DNA of 64,000 nt from positions 62,001 through 126,000 of the forward strand of contig NZ_CABVHU010000018.1 in NCBI RefSeq assembly GCF_902497855.1, read 5' to 3'. The translations under genes were made by a program, and so were the position numbers. The notes under the pieces are model-generated. The model saw only the letters and a program-made list of their open reading frames with translations. It was not told where the DNA came from and searched no databases. Positions 36,602 through 44,571 of the stretch are shown here, in pieces. How positions within the stretch are numbered: position 1 is the first letter of the stretch; each line of letters starts with the position of its first letter. The DNA is from Pseudomonas fluorescens (GTDB taxonomy: Bacteria; Pseudomonadota; Gammaproteobacteria; Pseudomonadales; Pseudomonadaceae).

Positions 36602-37828
36602 ATGCCCTTTACCCGTACTGTTCTTGCGTTGTCCCTTGGGCTGGTTTTTTTGCACAATCAAGCCCAGGCTGCACCTCCATTATCTCTAACGAACGGCAAC
36701 TCAGTTCTGACTGCACAGGCGAGCAATGCCTGGATTGAAGTGAACAAAACTGCACTAGAACACAATATTCGCACGCTACAAGTTGAGCTGGGGGGTAAGT
36801 CGAAGCTCTGCGCGGTTCTTAAAGGCGACGCCTATGGTCACGGTATTGGCCTGGTGATGCCCTCGGTGATCGCGGCGGGTGTGCCGTGTGTCGCCGTTGC
36901 CAGTAACGAAGAAGCACGCGTGGTTCGAGAAAGTGGTTTTAAAGGTCAGTTGGTTCGTGTTCGCACGGCTGCCTTGGGGGAGGTGGAGGACGCGCTTCAG
37001 TACAACGTTGAAGAATTGGTGGGTAACCTCGACTTCGCCCGCCAAGCGGCTGAACTTGCACACCAGCACAATCGCAAATTACAGGTTCATATTGCTCTGA
37101 ACTCCGGCGGCATGAGCCGTAGCGGGCTGGAGATGGCAACCGAACAGGGCAAGAAAGATGCGGTGGCGATCACCAAGCTGCCAAATGTCGATGTGGTTGC
37201 GATCATGACCCACTTTGCGGTGGAAGATAAGGATGATGTACGCAAGTGCCTGGCCACCTTCAACGAGCAGTCGGCCTGGTTGATGGATGTCGCACAGCTT
37301 GATCGTAAGAAGGTCACGTTGCACGTAGCGAACTCGTTCGCCACTTTGGAGGTGCCGGAGGCTCGCTTGGATATGGTTCGTACTGGGGGGGCCTTGTTTG
37401 GCGACACTGTGCCAACGCGAACCGAGTACCAACGTGTGATGCAGTTCAAGACACATGTTGCGTCAGTCAACAGTTATCCAGCGGGCAATACCGTCGGCTA
37501 CGACCATACCTTCACACTGACTCGCGATTCAAAACTGGCGAATATCACGGTGGGTTACTCCGACGGTTATCATCGTGTATTTACCAATAAAGGCGTGGTG
37601 TTGATAGAGGGTCGTCGCGTCCCAGTGGTTGGCAAGGTCTCGATGAATACCTTGATGGTCGATGTCACGGATGTACCCGAGGTAAAGGCGGGGGATGAAG
37701 TGGTGTTATTTGGTAAACAAGGGGGCGCGGAGGTAACACAGGCTGAAATCGAAGAAATCAATGGAGCGCTTTTGGCTGATCTCTATACCGTTTGGGGAAA
37801 CTCAAACCCCAAAATAATGGTGAAATAG
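36602..37828 (+). CDS. bsr: Periplasmic broad-specificity amino-acid racemase (Bsr/BAR)
   Basis: PLP enzyme of the alanine-racemase fold that interconverts L and D forms of many, mainly basic and aliphatic, amino acids in the periplasm. 408 residues with a signal peptide (ALSLGLVFLHNQAQA), PLP Lys74 in VLKGDAYGHG and catalytic Tyr300 in NTVGYDHTF. The segment ALNSGGMSRSG (165-175) is the Bsr wording; housekeeping Alr has DTGMNRLG there. In Vibrio and Pseudomonas such enzymes supply D-amino acids for cell-wall tuning or catabolism. Here it follows a basic amino-acid importer. Confidence 0.92.
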   Translation: MPFTRTVLALSLGLVFLHNQAQAAPPLSLTNGNSVLTAQASNAWIEVNKTALEHNIRTLQVELGGKSKLCAVLKGDAYGHGIGLVMPSVIAAGVPCVAVASNEEARVVRESGFKGQLVRVRTAALGEVEDALQYNVEELVGNLDFARQAAELAHQHNRKLQVHIALNSGGMSRSGLEMATEQGKKDAVAITKLPNVDVVAIMTHFAVEDKDDVRKCLATFNEQSAWLMDVAQLDRKKVTLHVANSFATLEVPEARLDMVRTGGALFGDTVPTRTEYQRVMQFKTHVASVNSYPAGNTVGYDHTFTLTRDSKLANITVGYSDGYHRVFTNKGVVLIEGRRVPVVGKVSMNTLMVDVTDVPEVKAGDEVVLFGKQGGAEVTQAEIEEINGALLADLYTVWGNSNPKIMVK

Positions 37829-37855
37829 TTCTGGTATCGGTAAGAAATAATGCAT

Positions 37856-37877
37856 GGCGCGCTCCTTGGGGCGCGCC
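37856..37877. terminator. GC-rich hairpin after the racemase gene
   Basis: GGCGCGC and GCGCGCC pair around an 8-base loop 28 bases after the stop. A perfect 16-bp palindrome GATTCATTAATGAATC follows at 37902-37917. The first probably ends transcription; the second is unexplained. Confidence 0.45.
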
Positions 37878-37976
37878 GTCGCTTGATCAATGAGTTTTAC
37901 AGATTCATTAATGAATCGCGCTCCGCCGTTGCGACCGTTATCCCTTGCACTGGCCCAACAGGGTGGGTGGCGGGCA

Positions 37977-38918
37977 CTACGCAGGTCGAAGGCAATCTGT
38001 GCCGGCCCCGGTGGCATCAACCTCGGACTTCATCACCTCAACCACATAATTGAGCCAGCCGCTGGCGCTGCTGGGGCGATAAACCAGCACGACCTGTTGG
38101 GTACATGAGAAAGGGTTGTCAGTCAGATCGAGCCGTAACAGCTGAAGTTCGGCCAGCGCATAGTCCGGCAGGTAGGCCAGAGCCAAACCCGCGCGCACAA
38201 GGCCATCAACCAAAAGAAGGTCATCGCTGCGGTAGCGGATGATCCGCGGTTGCTGATCGTCACGCCAGCCGTCGGTAGCCGGCCCACCTTGCAGCCCGCG
38301 AAACGGCGGCTGTGTAGGGACCACGAAGGGGTATTTCAGAACCTCGCTCACTGTGGCGCATGGGCTACTGGCACCGAGGGTGAGCGGGTGGTTTGCGCCG
38401 ACGGCCACTTCAAAGCGGGTCATTCCGATGTTCAGCGCGCTATGGCGCGGGTCGAGCGCCCCCAGGGCTGCCGTGGTCACCAGTGCCAGATCCGCCTCAC
38501 CGCGGGCCAAGGCACTGAGCGCTTCGTCTTCCTTCTCGTTGCCGAAAGCCACTTGAGCGCCGGGAAAGCGTTCGCCGATCAAACTGGCTATGCGCCGTCC
38601 CCAATTCAACTGCAACAGCGCGGGCCCGGAGATCCGGCAATGGAAACTACCGCGAGTCCCTAGAAACTCACTACGCATCTGATCGGCATTGGCCATCAGC
38701 GCCGCCGCCCGATCAAGCAATCGCGCACCGTCGGCGTTCAAGCGCAGATTGCGCCCTTGGCGGTCGAACAGCGTGGTCTGCAAGGCTTGTTCCAGTCTCT
38801 TCAGCCCCTTGGACAGAGCACTCGGGCTGAGGTGCAGTTCCCAAGCGGCATCGGACAGGTTTTGGTGGCGCGCAAGGGCCAGGAATTGGCGCAGGGTCGC
38901 TAGATCGAATGTTTCCAT
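37977..38918 (-). CDS. LysR-family regulator, divergent to amidotransferase-proC module
   Basis: 313 residues: winged helix (METFDLATLRQFLALARHQNLSDAAWELHLSPSALSKGLKRLEQ) and effector domain. I chose ATG 38918; a further in-frame ATG at 39035 would add 39 unconserved residues. Divergent from the glutamine-amidotransferase gene across about 190 bp, so it probably controls the amidotransferase-ProC genes. Confidence 0.82.
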   Translation of the reverse strand: METFDLATLRQFLALARHQNLSDAAWELHLSPSALSKGLKRLEQALQTTLFDRQGRNLRLNADGARLLDRAAALMANADQMRSEFLGTRGSFHCRISGPALLQLNWGRRIASLIGERFPGAQVAFGNEKEDEALSALARGEADLALVTTAALGALDPRHSALNIGMTRFEVAVGANHPLTLGASSPCATVSEVLKYPFVVPTQPPFRGLQGGPATDGWRDDQQPRIIRYRSDDLLLVDGLVRAGLALAYLPDYALAELQLLRLDLTDNPFSCTQQVVLVYRPSSASGWLNYVVEVMKSEVDATGAGTDCLRPA

Positions 38919-39108
38919 TTGCTCAATTAATGTTGAATATTCGTGGATTGAAAAGCAAGTTTTGTGGCGGAGAATAGCGAACGTTTTTCGCCTCGGCAAG
39001 GGAGAGGCGATGCTTAATCGATACGCATAATCCACTGTGTCCCGACCTGCGGGAAGGAGTTGCCGTGCACGCTTTGGAGCTCATATTGCCTATTTTGGGA
39101 GACGTCAC

Positions 39109-39774
39109 ATGAAGAAGATCGCTTGCCTTCAGCACCTGGCGGAAGAAGGGCCTGGCGCCCTCGCCGATTGGGCTCTGCGTCGTGATGTCGCCATCGAACT
39201 GTTTCGCGGTGATCTAGGGCAGTTGCCGACGCACGGAGACTACGATGCCTACGTGTTGTTGGGAGGCCCCTTCGATGCGGTAGGGGCGGATTGCCCATCT
39301 TGGCTGGAGCAGGAGAAGGCCTGGCTTGGCAACGTGCTGCGCATGGCCAAGCCGGTGCTCGGTATTTGCCTGGGCGGGCAACTGCTCGCTGATCGGCTCG
39401 GGGCGCAGGTTGCCCCCATCGACCACCCTGAGGGGGGATGGTGCGAGGTGGAGATCATCGGGGATGGTGAGGATGACGGGCATAACATGCAGGTACTGCA
39501 GTGGCACGAATGTGGTTTTGCGTTGCCGGCTGGGGCCAGGCATCTGGCCAGGGGATCAGACTGGGAAAACCAGGCTTACTCAGTCGGCGATGGGATGATC
39601 GGATTGCAGTTTCACCCGGAATGGACACCGCATATTGTGAATGCGCTCAACCGCCGTTTTGCTGCCGAGTCGCCACTGCCTATGCCCTCAACTGCGGATG
39701 AAGCCTGTTACGCCCGTATGCACCAGTGGTTCTTCGGATTACTCGATCATTGGTCGGCGTCATGGTCGAAGTGA
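39109..39774 (+). CDS. Class I glutamine amidotransferase-like protein
   Basis: 221 residues with the GuaA-type GATase-1 fold: nucleophile Cys87 (GICLGGQLLA) and the His169/Glu171 pair (LQFHPEW). No synthase domain is fused, so it may be a stand-alone amidase, for example hydrolysing gamma-glutamyl compounds as PuuD-like proteins do. ATG 39109 has GGGAG upstream. About 146 bp before a proC-like gene on the same strand. Confidence 0.82.
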   Translation: MKKIACLQHLAEEGPGALADWALRRDVAIELFRGDLGQLPTHGDYDAYVLLGGPFDAVGADCPSWLEQEKAWLGNVLRMAKPVLGICLGGQLLADRLGAQVAPIDHPEGGWCEVEIIGDGEDDGHNMQVLQWHECGFALPAGARHLARGSDWENQAYSVGDGMIGLQFHPEWTPHIVNALNRRFAAESPLPMPSTADEACYARMHQWFFGLLDHWSASWSK

Positions 39775-39920
39775 GGGGGACACCAATGAGTCGATGACAA
39801 CAGGTAGAGGTGAACCGCAGCATTGGCGTGCCAGAGCTTGCCGTTTGCGATAGGAGGCTGCGCACCCGTGCGATCCATGTCACACGCGAGGCAACCTGGA
39901 CAACTCCCACAAGGAACAAC

Positions 39921-40712
39921 ATGAACGCACTTTTCATAGGTTACGGTCGTATGGGCAGCGCCATCGGCGAAGCCTGGCTTGCAGCCCGCTTGGTCGACAG
40001 CCTTTCAGCGGTCGATCCGCATTTGCAGTCGTCCAGTAGCGCCAGCCTATACCCAAGCCTGGACGCTGTACCGGCGCGCCCCTTCGACATCATTCTGGTG
40101 GCGGTCAAGCCCACCTATGCCTGTGAAGTCCTGGCCGCCCTGCCTGACGTCCTGTGCGAGGGTGCCGTGGTTATTTCAGTAGCGGCCGGCGTGACCGTGT
40201 CCAACCTGAGTCAAGCCCTTCGTCAGCGCTGCCCGGTGGTTCGCGCCATGCCTAACACACCCGTCCTGGTAGGTGCCGGTTGCACCGGCCTTTATGCTGA
40301 TGCTGCATTGGGTGATACCCGGCGCGAGCTGATCACCCGCCTGTTCGCTGCAGTCGGCCTCGCCAGTTGGGTCGATCGTGAAGAGTTGTTGGATGCCGTC
40401 ACCGCCATCTCCGGCAGTGGTCCGGCCTATTACCACTTGTTCAGCGAAGCCCTTTCTGCAGCTGGCGTGGCGCTCGGGTTGAGCCCTGAACTGGCCAATG
40501 CGCTGGCCGCACAAACGGCCTTTGGCGCAGCTTCGCTGCAGACTCAACCGGGCGCCGATTTCGTCGCCCTGCGCACCGCGGTTACCTCGCCCAACGGAAC
40601 CACGGCATCGGCAATCGCCACGTTCGAACAGGATCAGGCCCTGCGTCACCTGGTTGAAGCGGCTGCCCGAGCGGCTCATCGTCGCTCGCAGGAGCTTTCC
40701 CAAGGCGTCTGA
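39921..40712 (+). CDS. Pyrroline-5-carboxylate reductase family protein (ProC paralogue)
   Basis: 263 residues: N-terminal Rossmann motif FIGYGRMGSAIGEA, MPNTPVLVGAG, and the ProC signature AISGSGPAYYHLFSEALSAAGVALGLS. It reduces pyrroline-5-carboxylate to proline, or a related cyclic imine. The setting (LysR, amidotransferase) suggests an accessory, inducible enzyme rather than the housekeeping proC. Ribosome site AAGGAACAAC before ATG 39921. Confidence 0.85.
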   Translation: MNALFIGYGRMGSAIGEAWLAARLVDSLSAVDPHLQSSSSASLYPSLDAVPARPFDIILVAVKPTYACEVLAALPDVLCEGAVVISVAAGVTVSNLSQALRQRCPVVRAMPNTPVLVGAGCTGLYADAALGDTRRELITRLFAAVGLASWVDREELLDAVTAISGSGPAYYHLFSEALSAAGVALGLSPELANALAAQTAFGAASLQTQPGADFVALRTAVTSPNGTTASAIATFEQDQALRHLVEAAARAAHRRSQELSQGV

Positions 40713-40806
40713 CCCACAGCCTCCGGCATGCGGTGTTCGATGACTATCCGGGACTGTATCTGCCGCCCCATCAGCCCAAACGCGACGCGTAACACAGGGA
40801 GTATCA

Positions 40807-41583
40807 ATGCATCAGGTTGCACAATGTTATCTTGGCGTATGGAAGCGGCGTTTGATCCAGCACCGCTCAGGGCGTTCGGACAGCGAAACGGTCGTGTATT
40901 GGCTACAGACACCGCGACTGTTTGCCGACCTGCGAATCCCCTCCAATCCACTCCCACGTCTGGCGCTTGAAGCTCTCAGCCACTCTCAACATCTGGCGTT
41001 GTGCGAACAGAAAGGTTTCGCCGGAGTGACCCAGATAGACGCCGACATTTGCCAATGGCATCGCAAAATGGACTATCAGCCGGTGAGTGGCGCTGAGGAC
41101 ATTGGTCGCATGCACTTTGAAACCAGTGAGTGCCTGATAGAAACCGCTCTGGACGAAAGTTACTATGAAATATGGGAACGCTTGCCCGACTCCCTCGGCG
41201 CTTGTCGTGGCCAATGGTTGCACGCGAGAGATGAGCCATCGCGTCAGGGCTGTCTGCTATTGGTCGGGGACTATTTTCTGTTCGCCGCCAGCCGCCCCAC
41301 ACCGTTGACACCGGGTGCTCATTTGCGCGAAACGTTCAGCCAATCCGAAAGCTCGATAAACCCTGCTTCCCTGTTCGCCTGCGAACTGTCTTTTGGCCGA
41401 CATCATGCCGGAAAAACCCCATGGAAAATCGAGTGCTCAACGCTCCCCGCCAAAACTGGCCAATTCCTGCTGCCATCATCGGTGGACCCGTTTGCCCCGG
41501 ATATTTTCGCCAATGAAGCCGTCATGTCTTCACTCGGCACATTCATTCCAACTGGCGGTTGGCGCTGTGCGCCTGATCCGTGA
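40807..41583 (+). CDS. Uncharacterised beta-rich protein (weakly HRI1-like)
   Basis: 258 residues, no signal peptide or membrane segment. Motifs: QCYLGVWKRRLIQ, VVYWLQTPRLFADLRIP, a central WLHARDEPSRQGCLLLVGDYFLFAASRP and LGTFIPTGGW at the end. The CYLGVWKR...WLQT...DLRIP start reminds me of the calycin-like HRI1/lipocalin-type group, but that is from memory and weak. Same strand as the ProC paralogue, 94 bp downstream, so perhaps one operon. Confidence 0.55.
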   Translation: MHQVAQCYLGVWKRRLIQHRSGRSDSETVVYWLQTPRLFADLRIPSNPLPRLALEALSHSQHLALCEQKGFAGVTQIDADICQWHRKMDYQPVSGAEDIGRMHFETSECLIETALDESYYEIWERLPDSLGACRGQWLHARDEPSRQGCLLLVGDYFLFAASRPTPLTPGAHLRETFSQSESSINPASLFACELSFGRHHAGKTPWKIECSTLPAKTGQFLLPSSVDPFAPDIFANEAVMSSLGTFIPTGGWRCAPDP

Positions 41584-41601
41584 CACCTCCACCGTCAGCA
41601 T

Positions 41602-41633
41602 AAAAAACCCGAAGGGCTCAAACCGTTCGGGGT
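41602..41633 (-). terminator. Terminator of the truncated TOBE-protein gene
   Basis: Read on the minus strand, ACCCCGAA and TTCGGGT pair and are followed by a run of Ts. It lies 18 bases past the stop of the molbindin remnant; it may also serve the + strand gene that ends at 41583. Confidence 0.65.
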
Positions 41634-41650
41634 GGTCTGTAGCGCACTGC

Positions 41651-41757
41651 TTACAACTTGGCGATCGATACCTCGGTGGATTTCACGAAGGTAATCACTT
41701 CACTGCCGACCACCAGTTCCAACTCTTTGACCGAGCGCGTGGCAATCACCTGGCTGG
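41651..41757 (-). pseudogene. TOBE/molbindin protein, C-terminal half only
   Basis: Minus-strand reading gives VIATRSVKELELVVGSEVI then FVKSTEVSIAKL and a stop at 41651. This is the C-terminal half of a small molybdopterin-oxyanion-binding (Mop/TOBE) protein, normally about 70 residues. No start codon or N-terminal half precedes it; upstream sequence switches to the isochorismatase fragment. So it is a cut remnant at the right edge of the accessory block. Confidence 0.65.
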
Positions 41758-41792
41758 GGCGTCGCCTCTTTTTAGTGGGCAGTGGTGGTCTT

Positions 41793-41867
41793 GACGAATC
41801 CAAAACACCCTTCCAGAAACATCATTTCAAGCGCACCGTGACATTGGACCAACTGCAGCAACGTTAA
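41793..41867 (+). pseudogene. Second fragment of the isochorismatase-type gene
   Basis: Bases 41793-41821 match 26374-26402 at 28 of 29 positions and encode the same DESKTPFQK in frame. The reading frame then jumps to HHFKRTVTLDQLQQR and a stop, which fits the C-terminal end of this hydrolase family (a ..W-HHF.. ending) that is missing from the left copy. About 110 codons between are deleted. The fit of the tail is inference; the 29-base match is direct. Confidence 0.6.
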
Positions 41868-41955
41868 AGTCGGGATGCTTGGCGCTACACCCTCTATGCT
41901 GCTGTCTCATCTACGTGGACAACACCACCGAACAGAAGCATTCAGGAAGATGTGC

Positions 41956-42663
41956 ATGATTGCCCGGATTTCAGCTTCCTTCGCTGTCACGATTTCTTTG
42001 GCTGCCCACGCTACCGTCGAGGTCGCACCTCTTGTCGACCCCCCTTTCAATAACGGCGCCGAAACCGTGACGGCCACCCAATCCATCAAAGGCCCGCTCA
42101 CAGCGCAGCACCTGTCATCGAGACTTGTCGATGATGCCAGGGACAGCATCCAGCCGTTCGACCAAACACTCGAATTGCAGGGCATTCGTTTTCATGTGAC
42201 GACGGCGTTGGTCGATGGAAATCCTGTGCTCTACATCACACCCCAAGGGCTGGAAATCGACAACTCGAAGGTAACTCACCCTCTCACCGGCAACATCGTT
42301 CGAGCGGAGGTAGCGGACCTTGATCGCAACGGGTCACCCGAGATTTACGTCTTCGTCAAATCATCGGGGCGTGGGATGGCGGGTGAGCTCATTGCCTACT
42401 CCGCTAACCGCAAGAAATCGCTCAGCACGATTTATCTGCCTCCTGTCAGTGACAACCCGAAATTTGCAGAGGGTTACCAAGGCGAGGATGAGTTTGCTGT
42501 GACGGAAAATTCGTTGGTGCGGCAGTTTCCGGTTTATGACGGTGCTGACGCCGAGGCTGGGCGGACGGGAAAAATTCGGCAGGTTCAATACAGGTTGATC
42601 CCAGGGGAAGCTGGGTGGCTGTTGAGAGTTTTTCAGGTGACGGATACTGAGGCAATCTTTTGA
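41956..42663 (+). CDS. Exported protein, candidate PliI-type lysozyme inhibitor
   Basis: 235 residues: signal peptide (MIARISASFAVTISLAAHA), then a beta-rich domain with EVADLDRNGSPEIYVFVKSSG, GELIAYSANRKKS, and RQVQYRLIPGEAGWLLRVFQ. The DLD.NG.PE.Y.F..S.G and YRL.PGEA.W patterns resemble periplasmic inhibitors of i-type lysozyme (PliI), from memory. Start at 41956 has GGAAG seven bases upstream; ATG 41950 is an alternative. It stands alone just outside the accessory block. Confidence 0.55.
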   Translation: MIARISASFAVTISLAAHATVEVAPLVDPPFNNGAETVTATQSIKGPLTAQHLSSRLVDDARDSIQPFDQTLELQGIRFHVTTALVDGNPVLYITPQGLEIDNSKVTHPLTGNIVRAEVADLDRNGSPEIYVFVKSSGRGMAGELIAYSANRKKSLSTIYLPPVSDNPKFAEGYQGEDEFAVTENSLVRQFPVYDGADAEAGRTGKIRQVQYRLIPGEAGWLLRVFQVTDTEAIF

Positions 42664-43063
42664 AGGAGAAAGTCACTCTCCGCCAAAGACGCGCAGCTCC
42701 TGAGGCTGAAGTCCCAAGAAATTCCCCGTCAAATCGTGGCGCCCCTCCCTCTCCGTCCTAGGAAATTTCCTGCAAGACGCGTCGCCTTCCATGAACTAGC
42801 GAACTCTGCCCGTCATAGATAGCCTTCAGATGTCGCTGCAAATCAGCGATCAGCTTTGACAGGCTGAAAACCGGAACCTTCCACTCTGCCTAATAAAACG
42901 GCATGCTTGCGCGCGTGCAGTTTTTTCATGGCGGCTGTGCGTGGGGCATCTTTGGATGCACCGGTTTCCTGTGTTTCCGGTCTGTCAACCTGCGTACAGC
43001 TGCCACCCTCCCTGATTGACAGCAGGGGAATGGCAGGTCCTATGACAAACCAGGAATTAGACC
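42664..43063. other. 400-bp gap without a convincing gene
   Basis: No open frame with a plausible start and codon pattern is visible. A 7-bp inverted repeat CTGTCAA / TTGACAG (42982-42988 and 43016-43022) lies 40-80 bases before the DUF6124 start and could be part of its promoter or operator. Confidence 0.4.
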
Positions 43064-43516
43064 ATGAAAAAACACAGCCCCAATCCACCGGACGCCTTGC
43101 CGGATTTGGCAGCCGATGCCCCCGATTTATCCAGGCTCTCCGAAGTCACTGAACCCCTCGTGAGCGCCCGCCTGCGCAATCCACGTCTCCCCGATCCCGT
43201 CAGCCACGTCTTCACCATCCTCCCCGACATCGACACACCCTCCCTGCTCGCTCACGCCTGCGAAACCCTGGCCTCGATCAACGTCATGAGCACGGACCTT
43301 GCCTGCGATCTGGAAAGCTCTCGCCGCAACGTAGCGCTGGCGATCCAGCAACTGGCGGTGGTGGCCGAACTGTTGGTAAACCGGGCGCTGGACAACCTGG
43401 ACCCACCCGATGAATTGCCAGAGACCTGTCCACCAGTCAACCCTGAGTGGCCACGTCCTTTTTTACCAACTGGAGGTTTTTGCCATGGATCGATACATGC
43501 CGGTTACCGGCACTGA
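43064..43516 (+). CDS. DUF6124-family protein
   Basis: 150 residues. The Pseudomonas-restricted DUF6124 pattern is visible: VFTILPDIDTPSLLAHACETLASINVMSTDLAC then RRNVALAIQQLAVVAELLVNRALDNL. Small helical cytoplasmic proteins that often occur in several paralogues; no known function. The frame continues past the conserved domain and overlaps the next gene by 32 bases, so the last residues may be non-conserved. Confidence 0.7.
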   Translation: MKKHSPNPPDALPDLAADAPDLSRLSEVTEPLVSARLRNPRLPDPVSHVFTILPDIDTPSLLAHACETLASINVMSTDLACDLESSRRNVALAIQQLAVVAELLVNRALDNLDPPDELPETCPPVNPEWPRPFLPTGGFCHGSIHAGYRH

Positions 43517-43700
43517 AGCGCCTCTGGACGTGTTGTGCGAAACCGCGGCCTACCGCATCCGCACGGCAACCCAATTGCTGGAGAGCTTCGCTGCAAACGA
43601 AAATGTTCACAGTGAACTGGCGCGGGTGTTGGTCGCTTCACTGCGCGACGGCTGCGATTTGTTGAACGTTTTTGGGCGGCGATTGCAAAAGCGGATTTAG
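43485..43700 (+). CDS. DUF3077-family small protein
   Basis: 71 residues: MDRYMPVTGTEAPLDVLCETAAYRIRTATQLLES, a helical domain similar in pattern to the upstream DUF6124 protein. ATG 43485 has TGGAGG upstream. The two genes overlap in different frames and form one unit, ended by the terminator at 43719. Function unknown. Confidence 0.7.
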   Translation: MDRYMPVTGTEAPLDVLCETAAYRIRTATQLLESFAANENVHSELARVLVASLRDGCDLLNVFGRRLQKRI

Positions 43701-43718
43701 ACGTAGAAAAGAAAATGG

Positions 43719-43746
43719 GCGACCTCACTGAGGTCGCACTTTTTTA
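43719..43746 (+). terminator. Terminator after the DUF3077 gene
   Basis: GCGACCTCA / GAGGTCGC stem-loop followed by ACTTTTTT. The 27 bases 43711-43737 recur with one change at 45719-45745. Confidence 0.85.
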
Positions 43747-43772
43747 TGATTGCTTTATCTGGTTTCGCAGCC

Positions 43773-44267
43773 TTATTTCTTGAATGTGTCAAAGGTAACA
43801 GACAAAAAAGTGGTGCCACTAAATAGATCCGTCCCCCTTTTTGAGACCACTACCAATAGGAAAACGCCCGCGGCCCCCTTGAAGTCATCCCAGCCGAGGC
43901 GTGGTGGCAAGGGAGTGGATGAATACTCGATCACGCGGCGACGCAGCGACTCCAGCTCATCCGTACCGACCACTGCCGCAATACGCGGCGGTAACGCATC
44001 GGCAATCAGCGCCTGGCCGGTGGCTGCGTCAGTTGCGCCGCACAGGTTTGCGCGGAGCGTGCGGTTGCGGGTGTGCTCGATCAGGGTTCGCAGTAGATAC
44101 ATTATTGCATCGGCGAGTCCCCAGGCGAGGTTGCAACCCAGCGCAGCGATCATCATCGTACGTTCCGCTTCCTGGCCCGACGTCGCTACGCTGATGGTGC
44201 CAGTGAAGGTCATTGCCATGAGCAGGCCAAAGATCACTTCAGTAATACGCTCCACTGGATCCAGCAC
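43773..44267 (-). pseudogene. VIT/CCC1-like membrane protein, C-terminus lost
   Basis: 164 residues. N-terminal membrane segments (PVERITEVIFGLLMAMTFTG, MMIAALGCNLAWGLADAIMY) and a cytoplasmic part (RRRVIEYSSTPLPPRLGWDDFKGA) belong to a VIT1/CCC1-like transporter group that is normally about 230-240 residues with further membrane helices. After GVFLLVVVS the frame changes to KRGTDLFSGTTFL... and ends. The break coincides with the sequence AAAAAGGGGGACGGATCTAT, a repeat-like motif, so the gene appears truncated by a rearrangement. Confidence 0.6.
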
Positions 44268-44571
44268 GCGTGCCCGCTTAGTTCAGACTTGACCTGTTAC
44301 AACGCAATACATCGACAACGACGACGCTTTTTCTATTTAAAGTTGTGCTGCATCGGCAATTGACCCGCGAAGGCGAGACTTTTTCTACGTTTTCTTCCTC
44401 TCGCGACAGACGGGAAGCGACTGCCTTGTAGGACTGCCAATGTCGTTCTATCGTTAAATCCCACACTTCGAGTAACGTTTCAGGTTTTCGCGGCACAACA
44501 GCCCCAGTTGACCGCGAGCGGTAAACAGGTAGGGGCTAGAAGTGATCGAATACTCTGCAAGGAGAATGATC
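44268..44571. other. 304-bp gap between broken VIT gene and exported protein
   Basis: I see no gene here that I would defend. It should hold the promoters of the two divergent genes. A 72-codon minus-strand frame (44278-44496) has no ribosome site or recognisable domain. Confidence 0.35.

Noticed and set aside
44278..44496. 72-codon minus-strand frame upstream of the broken VIT gene
   Set aside because: No ribosome site, no domain, unusual composition for a cytoplasmic protein.
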